Assembly: GCF_025195085.2 (NCBI RefSeq)
Contig: NZ_JANAVY020000025.1
Coordinates: 1 to 46,695, forward strand
Length of the DNA: 46,695 nucleotides
Source: Vibrio intestinalis
GTDB lineage: Bacteria > Pseudomonadota > Gammaproteobacteria > Enterobacterales > Vibrionaceae
Direction of reading: 5' to 3'
Under the pieces are notes generated by a model that was not told where the DNA came from, ran no database searches, and saw nothing but the letters and a program-made list of their open reading frames with translations. Shown in pieces: positions 17,960-25,360 of the stretch (positions are counted from its first letter, which is position 1; every line of letters starts with the position of its first letter). Position numbers and translations under genes: made by a program.

Positions 17960-18445
17960 ATGGAACACGCAGATAACAGTGCGTTAGCGTCACGTTGGGC
18001 ACGTTTTGGCGCAGCTATCGTAGATGGCCTTGTATGGATACTTGTTGCCGTCATCGCGAGCTTTTCATTAACACCAGATTACGGCTACGGTTACAGCAGT
18101 TACCCTTCTGACGGCCCTATCATTGCGATTGGTATCGCAGTTGTTGCTATCCTTGCTATCAACATGTTCTTACTCTATTCACGTGGCCAAACCATTGGCA
18201 AAATGGCGCTGGGTATTACCATCGTAGATATGAATAACCAACAAGCTCGCTTACTTAAAGTGATCTTCCTACGTTGGCTACCTGTGGCTCTTATTTCGGC
18301 GATTCCTTTTGTTGGCGGCATCTTTGCTATCGTCAACATTTTGCTGATCTTCCGTGATGACAAACGCTGCATTCACGACCTTTTTGCTGGTACACAAGTG
18401 ATCAAGCGCAGCTATGTGCGTGGCGCTGAGATTCAAATGGCATAA
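17960..18445 (+). CDS. RDD family membrane protein (first copy)
   Basis: This 161-residue protein has the RDD-domain layout. The N-terminus ASRWARFGAAIVDGLVWILV carries the conserved R and D, and three to four hydrophobic helices follow. GQTIGKMALGITIVD is the conserved signature between helices 2 and 3, and DDKRCIHDLFAGTQVI closes the domain. AGGAA precedes ATG 17960. Function is unknown; members are inner-membrane proteins, some linked to ion transport. A close paralogue follows 155 bp downstream after a terminator, pointing to tandem duplication. Confidence 0.88.
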   Translation: MEHADNSALASRWARFGAAIVDGLVWILVAVIASFSLTPDYGYGYSSYPSDGPIIAIGIAVVAILAINMFLLYSRGQTIGKMALGITIVDMNNQQARLLKVIFLRWLPVALISAIPFVGGIFAIVNILLIFRDDKRCIHDLFAGTQVIKRSYVRGAEIQMA

Positions 18446-18468
18446 CCCCACAATAAACCATCTTTTAA

Positions 18469-18501
18469 GGCATCCTAACCTAAGGTTAGGGTGCCTTTTT
18501 T
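18469..18501 (+). terminator. Terminator between the RDD genes
   Basis: GGCATCCTAACC (18469-18480) pairs with GGTTAGGGTGCC (18484-18495) across a TAA loop, with one mismatch, and six T residues follow. Confidence 0.88.
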
Positions 18502-18600
18502 CTCTCTATTCCCTACAGAACAATTTAAGAACCTCTGCCACTTTGCGGCAAGTGACTCTTTTGCAATACAAATTAAAAAGCAACATTAGGACAAAAAGGC

Positions 18601-19062
18601 ATGAATAACGATAATAACGATGAGTTAGCCTCAAGATGGGCACGCTTAGGTGCTAGCCTGATCGATTTCGCTGTTTGGACTTTTACAATCGCGGTAGCAT
18701 TTGCGCCTATGTACGTTCAATACAGTACGTCACCTGAGGCTTTGAGTGTTTTTAGCATCATCACCGTGATTACCGTTTTGTATATTAATCTTTCGCTGAT
18801 TTACAAACACGGTCAAACCATTGGCAAAAAGATGCTCGATATCGCTATTGTTGATATGGAAGGCCGCCAAGCGACATTTCGTAGAATTGTATTCTTTCGT
18901 TCGATACCAATTACTCTACTGACCGCGATTCCTTTTCTCGGCTCTATCATCACTGTGATTAACGGCTTAATGATCTTTAAAGGTGACAAGCGTTGCATGC
19001 ATGATCTCATTGCGGATACGCAAGTGATCAACGCAAAAGCACCATCGCGCTTCACCGCGTAG
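18601..19062 (+). CDS. RDD family membrane protein (second copy)
   Basis: This 153-residue protein is the paralogue of the preceding RDD protein: ASRWARLGASLIDFAVW, then HGQTIGKKMLDIAIVDMEGRQA, the ITLLTAIPFLGSIITVIN helix and GDKRCMHDLIADTQVI. The two differ most in the first extracytoplasmic loop: the first copy has a glycine/tyrosine-rich loop, this one does not. It has its own leader and a bidirectional terminator, so it is an independent transcript. Function is unknown. Confidence 0.88.
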   Translation: MNNDNNDELASRWARLGASLIDFAVWTFTIAVAFAPMYVQYSTSPEALSVFSIITVITVLYINLSLIYKHGQTIGKKMLDIAIVDMEGRQATFRRIVFFRSIPITLLTAIPFLGSIITVINGLMIFKGDKRCMHDLIADTQVINAKAPSRFTA

Positions 19063-19115
19063 GTTATGCTTAACCACCCATGCTAATAATCGCATTCAAA
19101 TAAAGCACGCAAATA

Positions 19116-19144
19116 AAAGGCATTCATAAAGAATGCCTTTTTTA
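19116..19144. terminator. Bidirectional terminator
   Basis: AAAGGCATTC (19116-19125) and GAATGCCTTT (19131-19140) pair around ATAAA, with T- and A-runs on the two sides. It serves the second RDD gene and the convergent GNAT gene. Confidence 0.88.
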
Positions 19145-19145
19145 A

Positions 19146-19652
19146 TTAGGAAAACGCTGAGTGGTATACAACCGCACCCGTTGGCAACGGTTCGTCAACC
19201 AACGAGTACGATAAAAAGTACTCAGCTGGCACACCTTGTAATGTAAGCTGGGGATGAGGTTTGAATCCGAATCGTTGGTAGTACTCAGGCTCACCCAACA
19301 GTACAACCCCTTTCCCACCTATCAGCTGTATGTGCTCGATGCCTTGTCTTATCAATGCGCCGCCAATACCTTCACCTTGTCGCTCTGGTAGCACCGATAC
19401 AGGCCCTAAGCCATACCAGTGACACGTCTCGCCATTCACCTCTACCGCAGAGAATGCAATGTGACCAACAATACCGGTTTCATCTTCAGCAACTAAAGAG
19501 AGTGTTAAAGCATTACTATCACGCAGTTTGTTAATCATGAGATGTTCAGTCGGTTTTGCACCCGGTTCATGATGTGGGTGATTTTCAAATGCTGCGTATG
19601 TAACTGCTTCAATTGTGCTTACGTCGCTCTGTTTTTCTTGTCTAATTTGCAT
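19146..19652 (-). CDS. GNAT family N-acetyltransferase
   Basis: This 168-residue YhbS-like GNAT protein opens MQIRQEKQSDVSTIEAVTYA (strand 1 and helix 1). Motif A is GPVSVLPERQGEGIGGALI with the Q/R-x-x-G-x-G/A acetyl-CoA loop, then VVLLGEPEYYQRFGF and a C-terminal GAVVYHSAF strand. It follows the MerR-methyltransferase gene so closely that only one base separates them, so the two are co-transcribed and probably coupled. The acceptor is unknown. The pairing suggests a resistance or detoxification module sensed by the MerR domain. Confidence 0.88.
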   Translation of the reverse strand: MQIRQEKQSDVSTIEAVTYAAFENHPHHEPGAKPTEHLMINKLRDSNALTLSLVAEDETGIVGHIAFSAVEVNGETCHWYGLGPVSVLPERQGEGIGGALIRQGIEHIQLIGGKGVVLLGEPEYYQRFGFKPHPQLTLQGVPAEYFLSYSLVDEPLPTGAVVYHSAFS

Positions 19653-19653
19653 G

Positions 19654-20829
19654 CTATTGACCTAATTTCTTTAATACGAACATCTGATAACCATATTGAC
19701 CTAAGAACTGTCGGTGGATGCTCAACTCTGTTTTTATATCTACCAATGCGTTTGAGATGAACTCTGACTCTTCCACCGTTGACATTTTGTGCGCTAATGG
19801 CTGTAAATAGTTGTCCCAAGCCGTTTCACTCAAAGTAAAACTATCAACCAATTGGTAACCTGTATTTTTGACCATCTCTTTACGCTGTTGGACGGTAGAC
19901 ATTTGCGGATAGTTTTGCTGCCAAAATACTTGTGCTGATTGGTCTCGTTCATCAGTTAACCAAACCAAATCGCTCACCACGAGATAGCCGTTGGGTTTAA
20001 TAAATCGACGCCACTGCTTCAAAGCTTGCTCGACGCCCATGATGTAAGCGCTGCCTTCTGACCAAAGAACATCAAACTGCTCTGATTCAAACGGCATCTC
20101 TGTCATGCTGGTACACTGAGTCACAATGCGATCAGTTAGCCCTAAATTACGTACTGATTCCGCCAAACAACTTAGACTGTACTCATCATTATCCAAAGCA
20201 GTCACCTCAAACTGACTGTGCTCTGCCAGTAGTATAGAGGTCACACCTTTGCCGCAACCAATATCAAGCAACTTGCCTTGTGTGCTCGGCAGCATTTGTA
20301 GCGCCTTGAGGGAGTCTTGCTTTGAGGTCGGCCCCAGGTGCACCAAACCTTCAAAAATGCGCTCAAAATCCGCCATGTAATGTTGATGTTCATTCATATC
20401 TTTCGATAACCACTTTAGTCTTAGGGCATGTTTTTCACTAAACCCTTGCTTCATTAGCCAATCCAAATGCGCTGATGGCGCACTATGTTCCAACGATTGA
20501 TGCCAATCTCTCATCGAGTTAAGGCCAAGCATGGAGGACAGCAACGCGCGTGCTTTTTGCTTTTGCGCTATCTCCTCATCCAATACGTTCAGCCGTTGAA
20601 GCAAAGTATCTCGATCCACTTTAGCTTCTAAACACGCTAAACATTCTTTAAGGCTCAGGCCACCCGCTTGCAGTTGCTGCAGCAGTTTGAGCCGTTGCAG
20701 ATCGCTGTCTGAATAACGTCGATAACCGTTACTTTGTCTTGCACCACAAATCAGCCCCAGCTTTTCGTAGTACAACAAGGTAGAGCGGCTTAACCCAACT
20801 CTTTGAGCTAGCTCTGAGATTCGATACAT
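19654..20829 (-). CDS. MerR regulator fused to SAM-dependent methyltransferase
   Basis: The start is set at ATG 20829, 8 bp after GGAG. An ATG at 20835 and an extension to 20859 are in frame but the latter would overlap the promoter. The product has 391 residues. Residues 1-70 are a MerR winged helix (MYRISELAQRVGLSRSTLLYYEKLGL, then NGYRRYSDSDLQRL), followed by a dimerisation coiled coil. From about 180 it is a class I methyltransferase: motif I KLLDIGCGKGVTS, VTALDNDEYSL, FDVLWSEGSAYIMG and PNGYLVVSDLVWL. A MerR sensor joined to an enzyme domain is unusual. The MTase may act as ligand sensor or as an active enzyme. Confidence 0.85.
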   Translation of the reverse strand: MYRISELAQRVGLSRSTLLYYEKLGLICGARQSNGYRRYSDSDLQRLKLLQQLQAGGLSLKECLACLEAKVDRDTLLQRLNVLDEEIAQKQKARALLSSMLGLNSMRDWHQSLEHSAPSAHLDWLMKQGFSEKHALRLKWLSKDMNEHQHYMADFERIFEGLVHLGPTSKQDSLKALQMLPSTQGKLLDIGCGKGVTSILLAEHSQFEVTALDNDEYSLSCLAESVRNLGLTDRIVTQCTSMTEMPFESEQFDVLWSEGSAYIMGVEQALKQWRRFIKPNGYLVVSDLVWLTDERDQSAQVFWQQNYPQMSTVQQRKEMVKNTGYQLVDSFTLSETAWDNYLQPLAHKMSTVEESEFISNALVDIKTELSIHRQFLGQYGYQMFVLKKLGQ

Positions 20830-20857
20830 ATCCATCGCTCCGTCATTCAATAAGCGC

Positions 20858-20888
20858 AATATAAACTATGAAGTTATAGACAGGTCAA
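20858..20888 (-). promoter_or_regulatory. MerR-type promoter with 19-bp spacer
   Basis: Read on the minus strand, TTGACC (20888-20883) and TATATT (20863-20858) are separated by 19 bp containing the dyad CTATaacttcATAG. The over-long spacer with a dyad between the boxes is the hallmark of promoters twisted into activity by MerR proteins. It lies directly before the MerR-methyltransferase gene, implying autoregulation. Confidence 0.75.
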
Positions 20889-20998
20889 CACACTTTCGTC
20901 CACAGTGGAGAAGATTAGGAAAAAGAAATATCTCACTAGATGTGAGAGGAAGCACAACTAAGAAATCGAGATAAAAAAGAAAAGATGTTGCAGACAAA

Positions 20999-21022
20999 AA
21001 AAGCTCGCCTGAGCGAGCTTTT
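20999..21022. terminator. Terminator after the alcohol dehydrogenase gene
   Basis: AAAAGCTCGC (20999-21008) and GCGAGCTTTT (21013-21022) pair around CTGA. On the minus strand it follows the gene at 21037-22026. Confidence 0.85.
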
Positions 21023-21036
21023 GCTTGATTGAATAC

Positions 21037-22026
21037 TTAATCTGCCACAATGGCGACGATTTTACCTTTGGTGCGCTGATCGCGCATCGCGACAAGCTGC
21101 TCACCAATCCTGTCTAGTGGGATTGATTTAAGCTCACTCACTTGGATATGACCTTGTTCAACCAACGCAGAGAATGCTTCACCGGCGTGCACAAGATCTT
21201 TACGCGCTTGCTCACCATTCACATGACCAGAACCAAGGCTTAACTGATGGAAAGATAAGCCACGCAAGAAAGCATTATCATAATTTGAAGGTTCAAGAGT
21301 TTTCACTAGCTCTATCAAGTGGCCTTCATAAGCTAGTACGGCTGCGCAAGTTTTGTCGTTGTCACCACCGACACAGTCAAGGGCAATCTCTACACCGTCA
21401 CCGCCAGTGATGTCAGCGATCTGCTGAACCACGTCCTGCTCTCGGTAATCAATCACATGAGTCGCGCCCAGCGATTTCACGTAATCATGCTTAGCACTTG
21501 AGGCGGTGGTAATAATGGTTTCAACACCCGCATGTTTTGCTAGTTGCAGAGCAAAGCTACCCACACCGCCTGCGCCACCTGCGATAAACAAAGAACGATG
21601 CTGAGTGATATCGACTTTATCTAACAGCGCACGATACGCAGTCCAACCTGCACATGGGGTTGCAGCAGCTACCTCTGCGGGAACATCAGGATGTTCGATA
21701 AGGGTACGCGAGTCCTGCACTGCATACTCTGCAAAGCCACCACTTAAGCGGCGCATGTTACCGTGGTAGAGAACGCGATCACCTACCCGCCAACCTGTTA
21801 CTTCGCTACCCAACTCGACGATAGTTCCGGATACATCTAGCCCCCCGACGAATGTATCGTTCATTCCTTCGACCATTGAGTGCCATAAGTTGACTTTACA
21901 ATCCACTGGATTGAGCCCGACAGCATTCACTCTTACGACGACATCGAAGTCTGATTGAACTTGTGGTTGTGGTAACTCAGACAGACTGAAAGTGTCTGTT
22001 GCTGGTTGGTAAGTGATCGCCTTCAT
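21037..22026 (-). CDS. Zinc-type alcohol dehydrogenase-like (MDR) oxidoreductase
   Basis: This 329-residue medium-chain dehydrogenase/reductase has an N-terminal GroES-like domain (VRVNAVGLNPVDCKVN, GLDVSGTIVELGSEVTGWRVGDRV) and the NADPH-binding SLFIAGGAGGVGSFALQLAK with the AxxGxxG loop. IDYREQDVVQ and DCVGGDN follow. The cysteine set for structural zinc is absent, as in quinone oxidoreductase-like members. AGGAG precedes the start. It starts 8 bp past the VOC gene's stop and is co-transcribed with it. It probably reduces an alkenal, quinone or similar compound. The divergent LysR gene is its likely regulator. Confidence 0.87.
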   Translation of the reverse strand: MKAITYQPATDTFSLSELPQPQVQSDFDVVVRVNAVGLNPVDCKVNLWHSMVEGMNDTFVGGLDVSGTIVELGSEVTGWRVGDRVLYHGNMRRLSGGFAEYAVQDSRTLIEHPDVPAEVAAATPCAGWTAYRALLDKVDITQHRSLFIAGGAGGVGSFALQLAKHAGVETIITTASSAKHDYVKSLGATHVIDYREQDVVQQIADITGGDGVEIALDCVGGDNDKTCAAVLAYEGHLIELVKTLEPSNYDNAFLRGLSFHQLSLGSGHVNGEQARKDLVHAGEAFSALVEQGHIQVSELKSIPLDRIGEQLVAMRDQRTKGKIVAIVAD

Positions 22027-22034
22027 CTTCGCTC

Positions 22035-22538
22035 CTACTTGTATGCGCCAGCTGCGTAAGTTAATTCGTAGCTGTGAGAGTAGATCTCTAGAATATTGCC
22101 AAACGGGTCTTCCATGTAAATCATGCGGTAAGGTTTTTCACCTGGGTAGTAATAACGCGGTGCTTTCATACGTTTTTTACCGCCTGCGGCGACAATTTTC
22201 TCTGCCAAACCTTCGACATCTGGATCTTGAACGCAGAAGTGGAAGATGCCTGTTTTCCAATATTCAAAATTATCTTCAGGGTTTTGTTGGTTTTTGAACT
22301 CAAACAGCTCTACCCCAATACGGTCGCCAGTAGAAAGGTGGGCAATACGAAAACGCTCCCAACCCGCTCCAAACACATCGGTACACATTTCACCAATCGC
22401 GGAGTCGTCTTCGACGATTTCTGTTGGTTCCATAATGAGATACCAACCTAATACCTCAGTGTAAAATTTCACTGCGGCTTCTAAATCCGGTACGGAAATA
22501 CCAAGATGGCTAAATGTGCGTGGGTAAGGAATAGACAT
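22035..22538 (-). CDS. VOC family protein (glyoxalase/dioxygenase fold)
   Basis: This 167-residue protein has one long vicinal-oxygen-chelate module. FSHLGISVPDLEAAVKFYTE carries the first metal-ligand His. HFCVQDPDVEGLAEKIVAAGG opens the second repeat with another His, and MIYMEDPFGNILEIYSHSYE ends it with the metal-binding Glu. It may be a lyase or dioxygenase-like enzyme needing divalent metal. GAGAGG lies upstream of the start. It heads an operon with the MDR oxidoreductase and is divergent from the LysR gene, so it may remove a reactive intermediate in the same pathway. Confidence 0.88.
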   Translation of the reverse strand: MSIPYPRTFSHLGISVPDLEAAVKFYTEVLGWYLIMEPTEIVEDDSAIGEMCTDVFGAGWERFRIAHLSTGDRIGVELFEFKNQQNPEDNFEYWKTGIFHFCVQDPDVEGLAEKIVAAGGKKRMKAPRYYYPGEKPYRMIYMEDPFGNILEIYSHSYELTYAAGAYK

Positions 22539-22664
22539 AACGACCTCTCATATATTTAAGGTAAATAGCCTTGTTCGTTACGAAAATAGTAGTACAGGTG
22601 TTTTAGTATTTAAAATTATCGTTTATTCTCATTTTAATAATTTATTGTTATGAGAATTAAGCCG

Positions 22665-23561
22665 ATGATCAATCCACTCTGGCTTAGAACGCTACAAACA
22701 CTGATCGACACAGGCCACTTCACTCGAACTGCTGAAAAGCTGTTTATGACTCAACCCGGTGTTAGCCAACACATTAAGAAGTTGGAACAAGCATGTGGGT
22801 ACAAGTTAATAGAGAGAGACAAGAAGAACTTTGAAGTGACAGAGCAAGGCTGGCAGGTTTATCACTATGCAAAGCAATTGCAAAATCAAGAGGCGCAAAT
22901 GTTGAGTCAGCTGCAGCCAGATCACGCTTATTCCGGCTTTGTTTCTCTCTCTTGCTCAGGCGCACTTGCGCTGCTTCTCTACCCTCAGTTGCTCAATTTA
23001 CAATGTAAACATCCCGAATTGGTCACTCAAATAGAGGCTGCACCCAATAGGAAGATTCTTGCGGATATACTAAGTGGAGAGACCGATTTGGGTATCGTGA
23101 CGCAAGCACCTCAAGATAAGCGCTATGTTATTGAGCCGCTTAGCCGAGAACCACTCTGTTTGATGTTACCCATCAAATATCAAGAAATAGCATTCAGCGC
23201 CTCTTCGCTATCTGACCTCGGTTTAATTGCGCACCCAGACGCTGAGCAATACCTATCGCTCTACTTAACCCACTGCGGTGATGAAGAGTTAGCGCAGATA
23301 AAAATCGATCAGTTACCACTCAGTGGCTACGTCAACCAATTAAGCCAAATTCTGTTGCCAGTGGCCAAAGGGCTTGGGTTCACGGTATTGCCCAAAAGCG
23401 CGCTGGATGGTTTTAGTCAAAAAGACCAAGTGTATGTTCACCAAGCTTTGCAGGTGGTCGATCAACCGCTCTACTTGGTGTCTAAACAAAAGCCCTCGAC
23501 ACCACTACGTTTTAAAACGGTGATAGACACCATTAAAGCAACACTGCACCGACACCAATAA
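22665..23561 (+). CDS. LysR family transcriptional regulator
   Basis: The start is placed at ATG 22665 (MINPLWLRTLQTLIDTGHFT), the usual LysR N-terminus. ATG 22650 is also possible. The 298-residue product has the helix-turn-helix HFTRTAEKLFMTQPGVSQHIKKLE and a periplasmic-binding-protein-like effector domain (GFVSLSCSGALALLLYP, GETDLGIVTQAP). It is divergent from the VOC-MDR operon across about 125 bp, the classic arrangement of a LysR activator with its target. A parS2 site lies within this coding sequence at 22997-23009. Confidence 0.9.
   Translation: MINPLWLRTLQTLIDTGHFTRTAEKLFMTQPGVSQHIKKLEQACGYKLIERDKKNFEVTEQGWQVYHYAKQLQNQEAQMLSQLQPDHAYSGFVSLSCSGALALLLYPQLLNLQCKHPELVTQIEAAPNRKILADILSGETDLGIVTQAPQDKRYVIEPLSREPLCLMLPIKYQEIAFSASSLSDLGLIAHPDAEQYLSLYLTHCGDEELAQIKIDQLPLSGYVNQLSQILLPVAKGLGFTVLPKSALDGFSQKDQVYVHQALQVVDQPLYLVSKQKPSTPLRFKTVIDTIKATLHRHQ
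22997..23009. other. parS2: parS2 centromere site (inside LysR gene)
   Basis: TTTACAATGTAAA matches the Vibrio chromosome II parS2 consensus TTTACAnTGTAAA. ParB2 binds it. It is within coding sequence, about 14 kb from parB2. Confidence 0.85.
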
Positions 23562-23582
23562 AGAGCCATTCTAGGCACAAAA

Positions 23583-23604
23583 AAAGGAGCCCGTTGGCTC
23601 CTTT
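23583..23604. terminator. Bidirectional terminator after LysR gene
   Basis: AAAGGAGCC (23583-23591) and GGCTCCTTT (23596-23604) pair around CGTT, with an A-run on the left. It can serve the LysR gene and the convergent small gene. Confidence 0.8.
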
Positions 23605-23652
23605 ACTCACAATTTAAAACTCTATCGATTTAAGTGCTATCAATTTCAAGTG

Positions 23653-23805
23653 CTATGCTTCAAGCACTTCTTGTCCACTGACTTCTGAAACGAGGAGAGG
23701 GTCGGCGGTATCAACATGTAAGCCCATCATTGGCAAACCATGCTGACATACCCAAGAGCCGAAAAACACGCCTAAAGCGATTGCAAGAATACCTAGTGCT
23801 AACAT
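23653..23805 (-). CDS. Small single-span membrane protein
   Basis: The start is set at ATG 23805, preceded by AGAGAGG 7 bp away. A longer frame to 23868 lacks a ribosome site. The 50-residue product starts with a hydrophobic stretch MLALGILAIALGVFFGSWVC followed by a short polar tail HVDTADPLLVSEVSG. One membrane helix or an uncleaved signal anchor is likely. The family was not recognised. The good ribosome site and the terminator at 23583-23604 support it as a real gene. Confidence 0.6.
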   Translation of the reverse strand: MLALGILAIALGVFFGSWVCQHGLPMMGLHVDTADPLLVSEVSGQEVLEA

Positions 23806-23868
23806 TGCGTTACCTCTCTTCGGTTGGACATATGCTACCAATTTAATGTTACCGTACGAATTCGTCAA

Positions 23869-24324
23869 TGATCCAAGCTGTAAAATACTCTTAACATCAC
23901 AAAAATTATGCCATTTCCATTTTTATTCTAAGGTTATTCACTGAGAGTTTTGTATCGCTTAGATTTTCATCACAATTCATCGCTAGTTCTTGATCTGGCT
24001 CTCACGTAAAAACGTACGATATCTTGCTAACTAATCGTATGTTTACTGGCATTAAATATGCTTACTATTGTTAGGCGGCAATCTAAAATTTAACCTTTTG
24101 TTTTATTTAGATTTCGTTTGAATGGCACTTTTCTGACGCTTTGATGTCAGAAATATTATAGTGAGATGTAGCTCAGATTACATTTCGTGTAGCACGACAT
24201 TTCAACACAAAAATGTGATCAAAGTCCTAGCTATATAAGATAATCGCCGCTACATTCAAAGGGTTCATGAGGAACTGTATTCACATATGCTCATATGTAA
24301 GCAAGGATTTAGTGAGGAAATATC
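23869..24324. other. AT-rich non-coding gap with hairpins
   Basis: No gene was found here. The region contains TTTCTGAC/GTCAGAAA arms (24130-24137 and 24146-24153) and ACATATG/CATATGT arms (24283-24289 and 24292-24298), the second just before the small gene at 24325. A TATAAGATAAT-like -10 region lies near 24233-24243. It probably acts as a long leader and promoter of that small gene. Confidence 0.4.
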
Positions 24325-24411
24325 ATGAAAAAAATGAGAAAAGCACAATTGCATCGTGTTCGCATCCAATACTGGAAAGAAGCGAATAAACAAGAAACGA
24401 AAAGCTCTTAA
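24325..24411 (+). CDS. 28-residue basic small protein
   Basis: ATG 24325 follows GTGAGGAAAT (Shine-Dalgarno GAGGA about 8 bp before). The frame encodes 28 residues beginning MKKMRKAQLHRVRIQYWKEA, with about nine Lys/Arg, and ends at a TAA 20 bp before a strong terminator hairpin. The compact arrangement of promoter, ribosome site, short frame and terminator suggests a real short gene. No family was recognised. It could also be the translated part of a regulatory RNA. Confidence 0.5.
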   Translation: MKKMRKAQLHRVRIQYWKEANKQETKSS

Positions 24412-24431
24412 TGTGCGCATCACCAACGTCT

Positions 24432-24456
24432 AAGCTGGCATTCATTGCCAGCTTTT
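24432..24456 (+). terminator. Terminator of the small gene
   Basis: AAGCTGGCA (24432-24440) and TGCCAGCTT (24446-24454) pair around TTCAT, followed by TTG. Confidence 0.8.
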
Positions 24457-24619
24457 GTATTTCTGGCCGTTAGAAATTATAAACGGTACACGTTGTAATC
24501 AAACAATCCCAATCACGCAGGCAAACTGTGATCGCCTCGAAGCATCTATTGATTGAATAGGATTTTCCCCTACAAGCCTCGTAAACTCATAGCCATCAAT
24601 TTTGGTATTTGAGCCCTCC

Positions 24620-24632
24620 TTTACAGTGTAAA
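24620..24632. other. parS2: parS2 centromere site (upstream of eda)
   Basis: TTTACAGTGTAAA, a perfect parS2 match, lies 42 bp before the eda start, in its probable leader or promoter. Confidence 0.85.
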
Positions 24633-24674
24633 AGCCTCAAATACCTCGACGAACTTTGCAACAGGATAAAACTC

Positions 24675-25304
24675 ATGTCTCAATCTCTAATTGAACGCTT
24701 GCAGCAATTTCGTGTTATTCCTGTGATTCAAATTGATCACCCAGAGGATGCCGAGCCATTAGCTAAAGCACTAGTAGAAAATGGCCTGCCAGTGGCGGAA
24801 GTGACCTTTCGAACTCAAGCCGCCCGAGAAGCGATTGCACGTATGCGCCAAGCTTACCCACAAATGTGTATTGGTGCGGGTACTGTGCTCAACGCTCAAC
24901 AAGTTGATAGCGCCAAACAAGCAGGCGCGGAGTTTGTTGTTGCGCCCGGTTTAAACCCAAACACGGTAAAATATTGCCAAAGTATCAACATGCCAATCGT
25001 ACCCGGCGTGAATAATCCGAGCCAAATTGAACAAGGCTTAGAGCTTGGTTTAACCTTTATGAAGTTCTTCCCGGCAGAAGCATCCGGTGGTGTAGCAATG
25101 GTAAAAGCTTTACTCGCACCGTATGTGAATGTTTCACTAATGCCCACTGGTGGCGTGAACGAAGCGAATGTGGATGATTACCTTTCGATAGAGCGTGTGA
25201 TTTGTTGTGGCGGTACTTGGATGGTCTCACCAGCATTAATCAAACAGAAAAACTGGCAAGAAATCGGCCGCCTTGTGGCTGAAGTGGTCAGTAAAACGGC
25301 TTAA
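24675..25304 (+). CDS. eda: KDPG/KHG aldolase Eda
   Basis: The start is ATG 24675, with AGGAT upstream. The longer open frame to 24609 would include the parS2 site and is rejected. The 209-residue product is a class I aldolase of the KDPG family: VIPVIQIDHPEDAEPLAKAL, LPVAEVTFRT with the catalytic Glu, IGAGTVLNAQQV, FVVAPGLNP, and FMKFFPAEASGG with the Schiff-base Lys, then LMPTGGVN. It splits 2-keto-3-deoxy-6-phosphogluconate into pyruvate and glyceraldehyde-3-phosphate (Entner-Doudoroff and hexuronate pathways). No edd or kdgK neighbours it here. The convergent IclR gene could be a KDG-type regulator, but that is a guess. Confidence 0.93.
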   Translation: MSQSLIERLQQFRVIPVIQIDHPEDAEPLAKALVENGLPVAEVTFRTQAAREAIARMRQAYPQMCIGAGTVLNAQQVDSAKQAGAEFVVAPGLNPNTVKYCQSINMPIVPGVNNPSQIEQGLELGLTFMKFFPAEASGGVAMVKALLAPYVNVSLMPTGGVNEANVDDYLSIERVICCGGTWMVSPALIKQKNWQEIGRLVAEVVSKTA

Positions 25305-25316
25305 CGCTATTGAGAC

Positions 25317-25347
25317 AAAAACGCCAAGCGACAAGCTTGGCGTTTTT
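25317..25347 (+). terminator. Terminator of eda
   Basis: AACGCCAAGC (25320-25329) and GCTTGGCGTT (25335-25344) pair, with flanking A- and T-runs, so it may also serve the convergent gene at 25361. Confidence 0.88.
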
Positions 25348-25360
25348 ATTTGTGGTCAGT

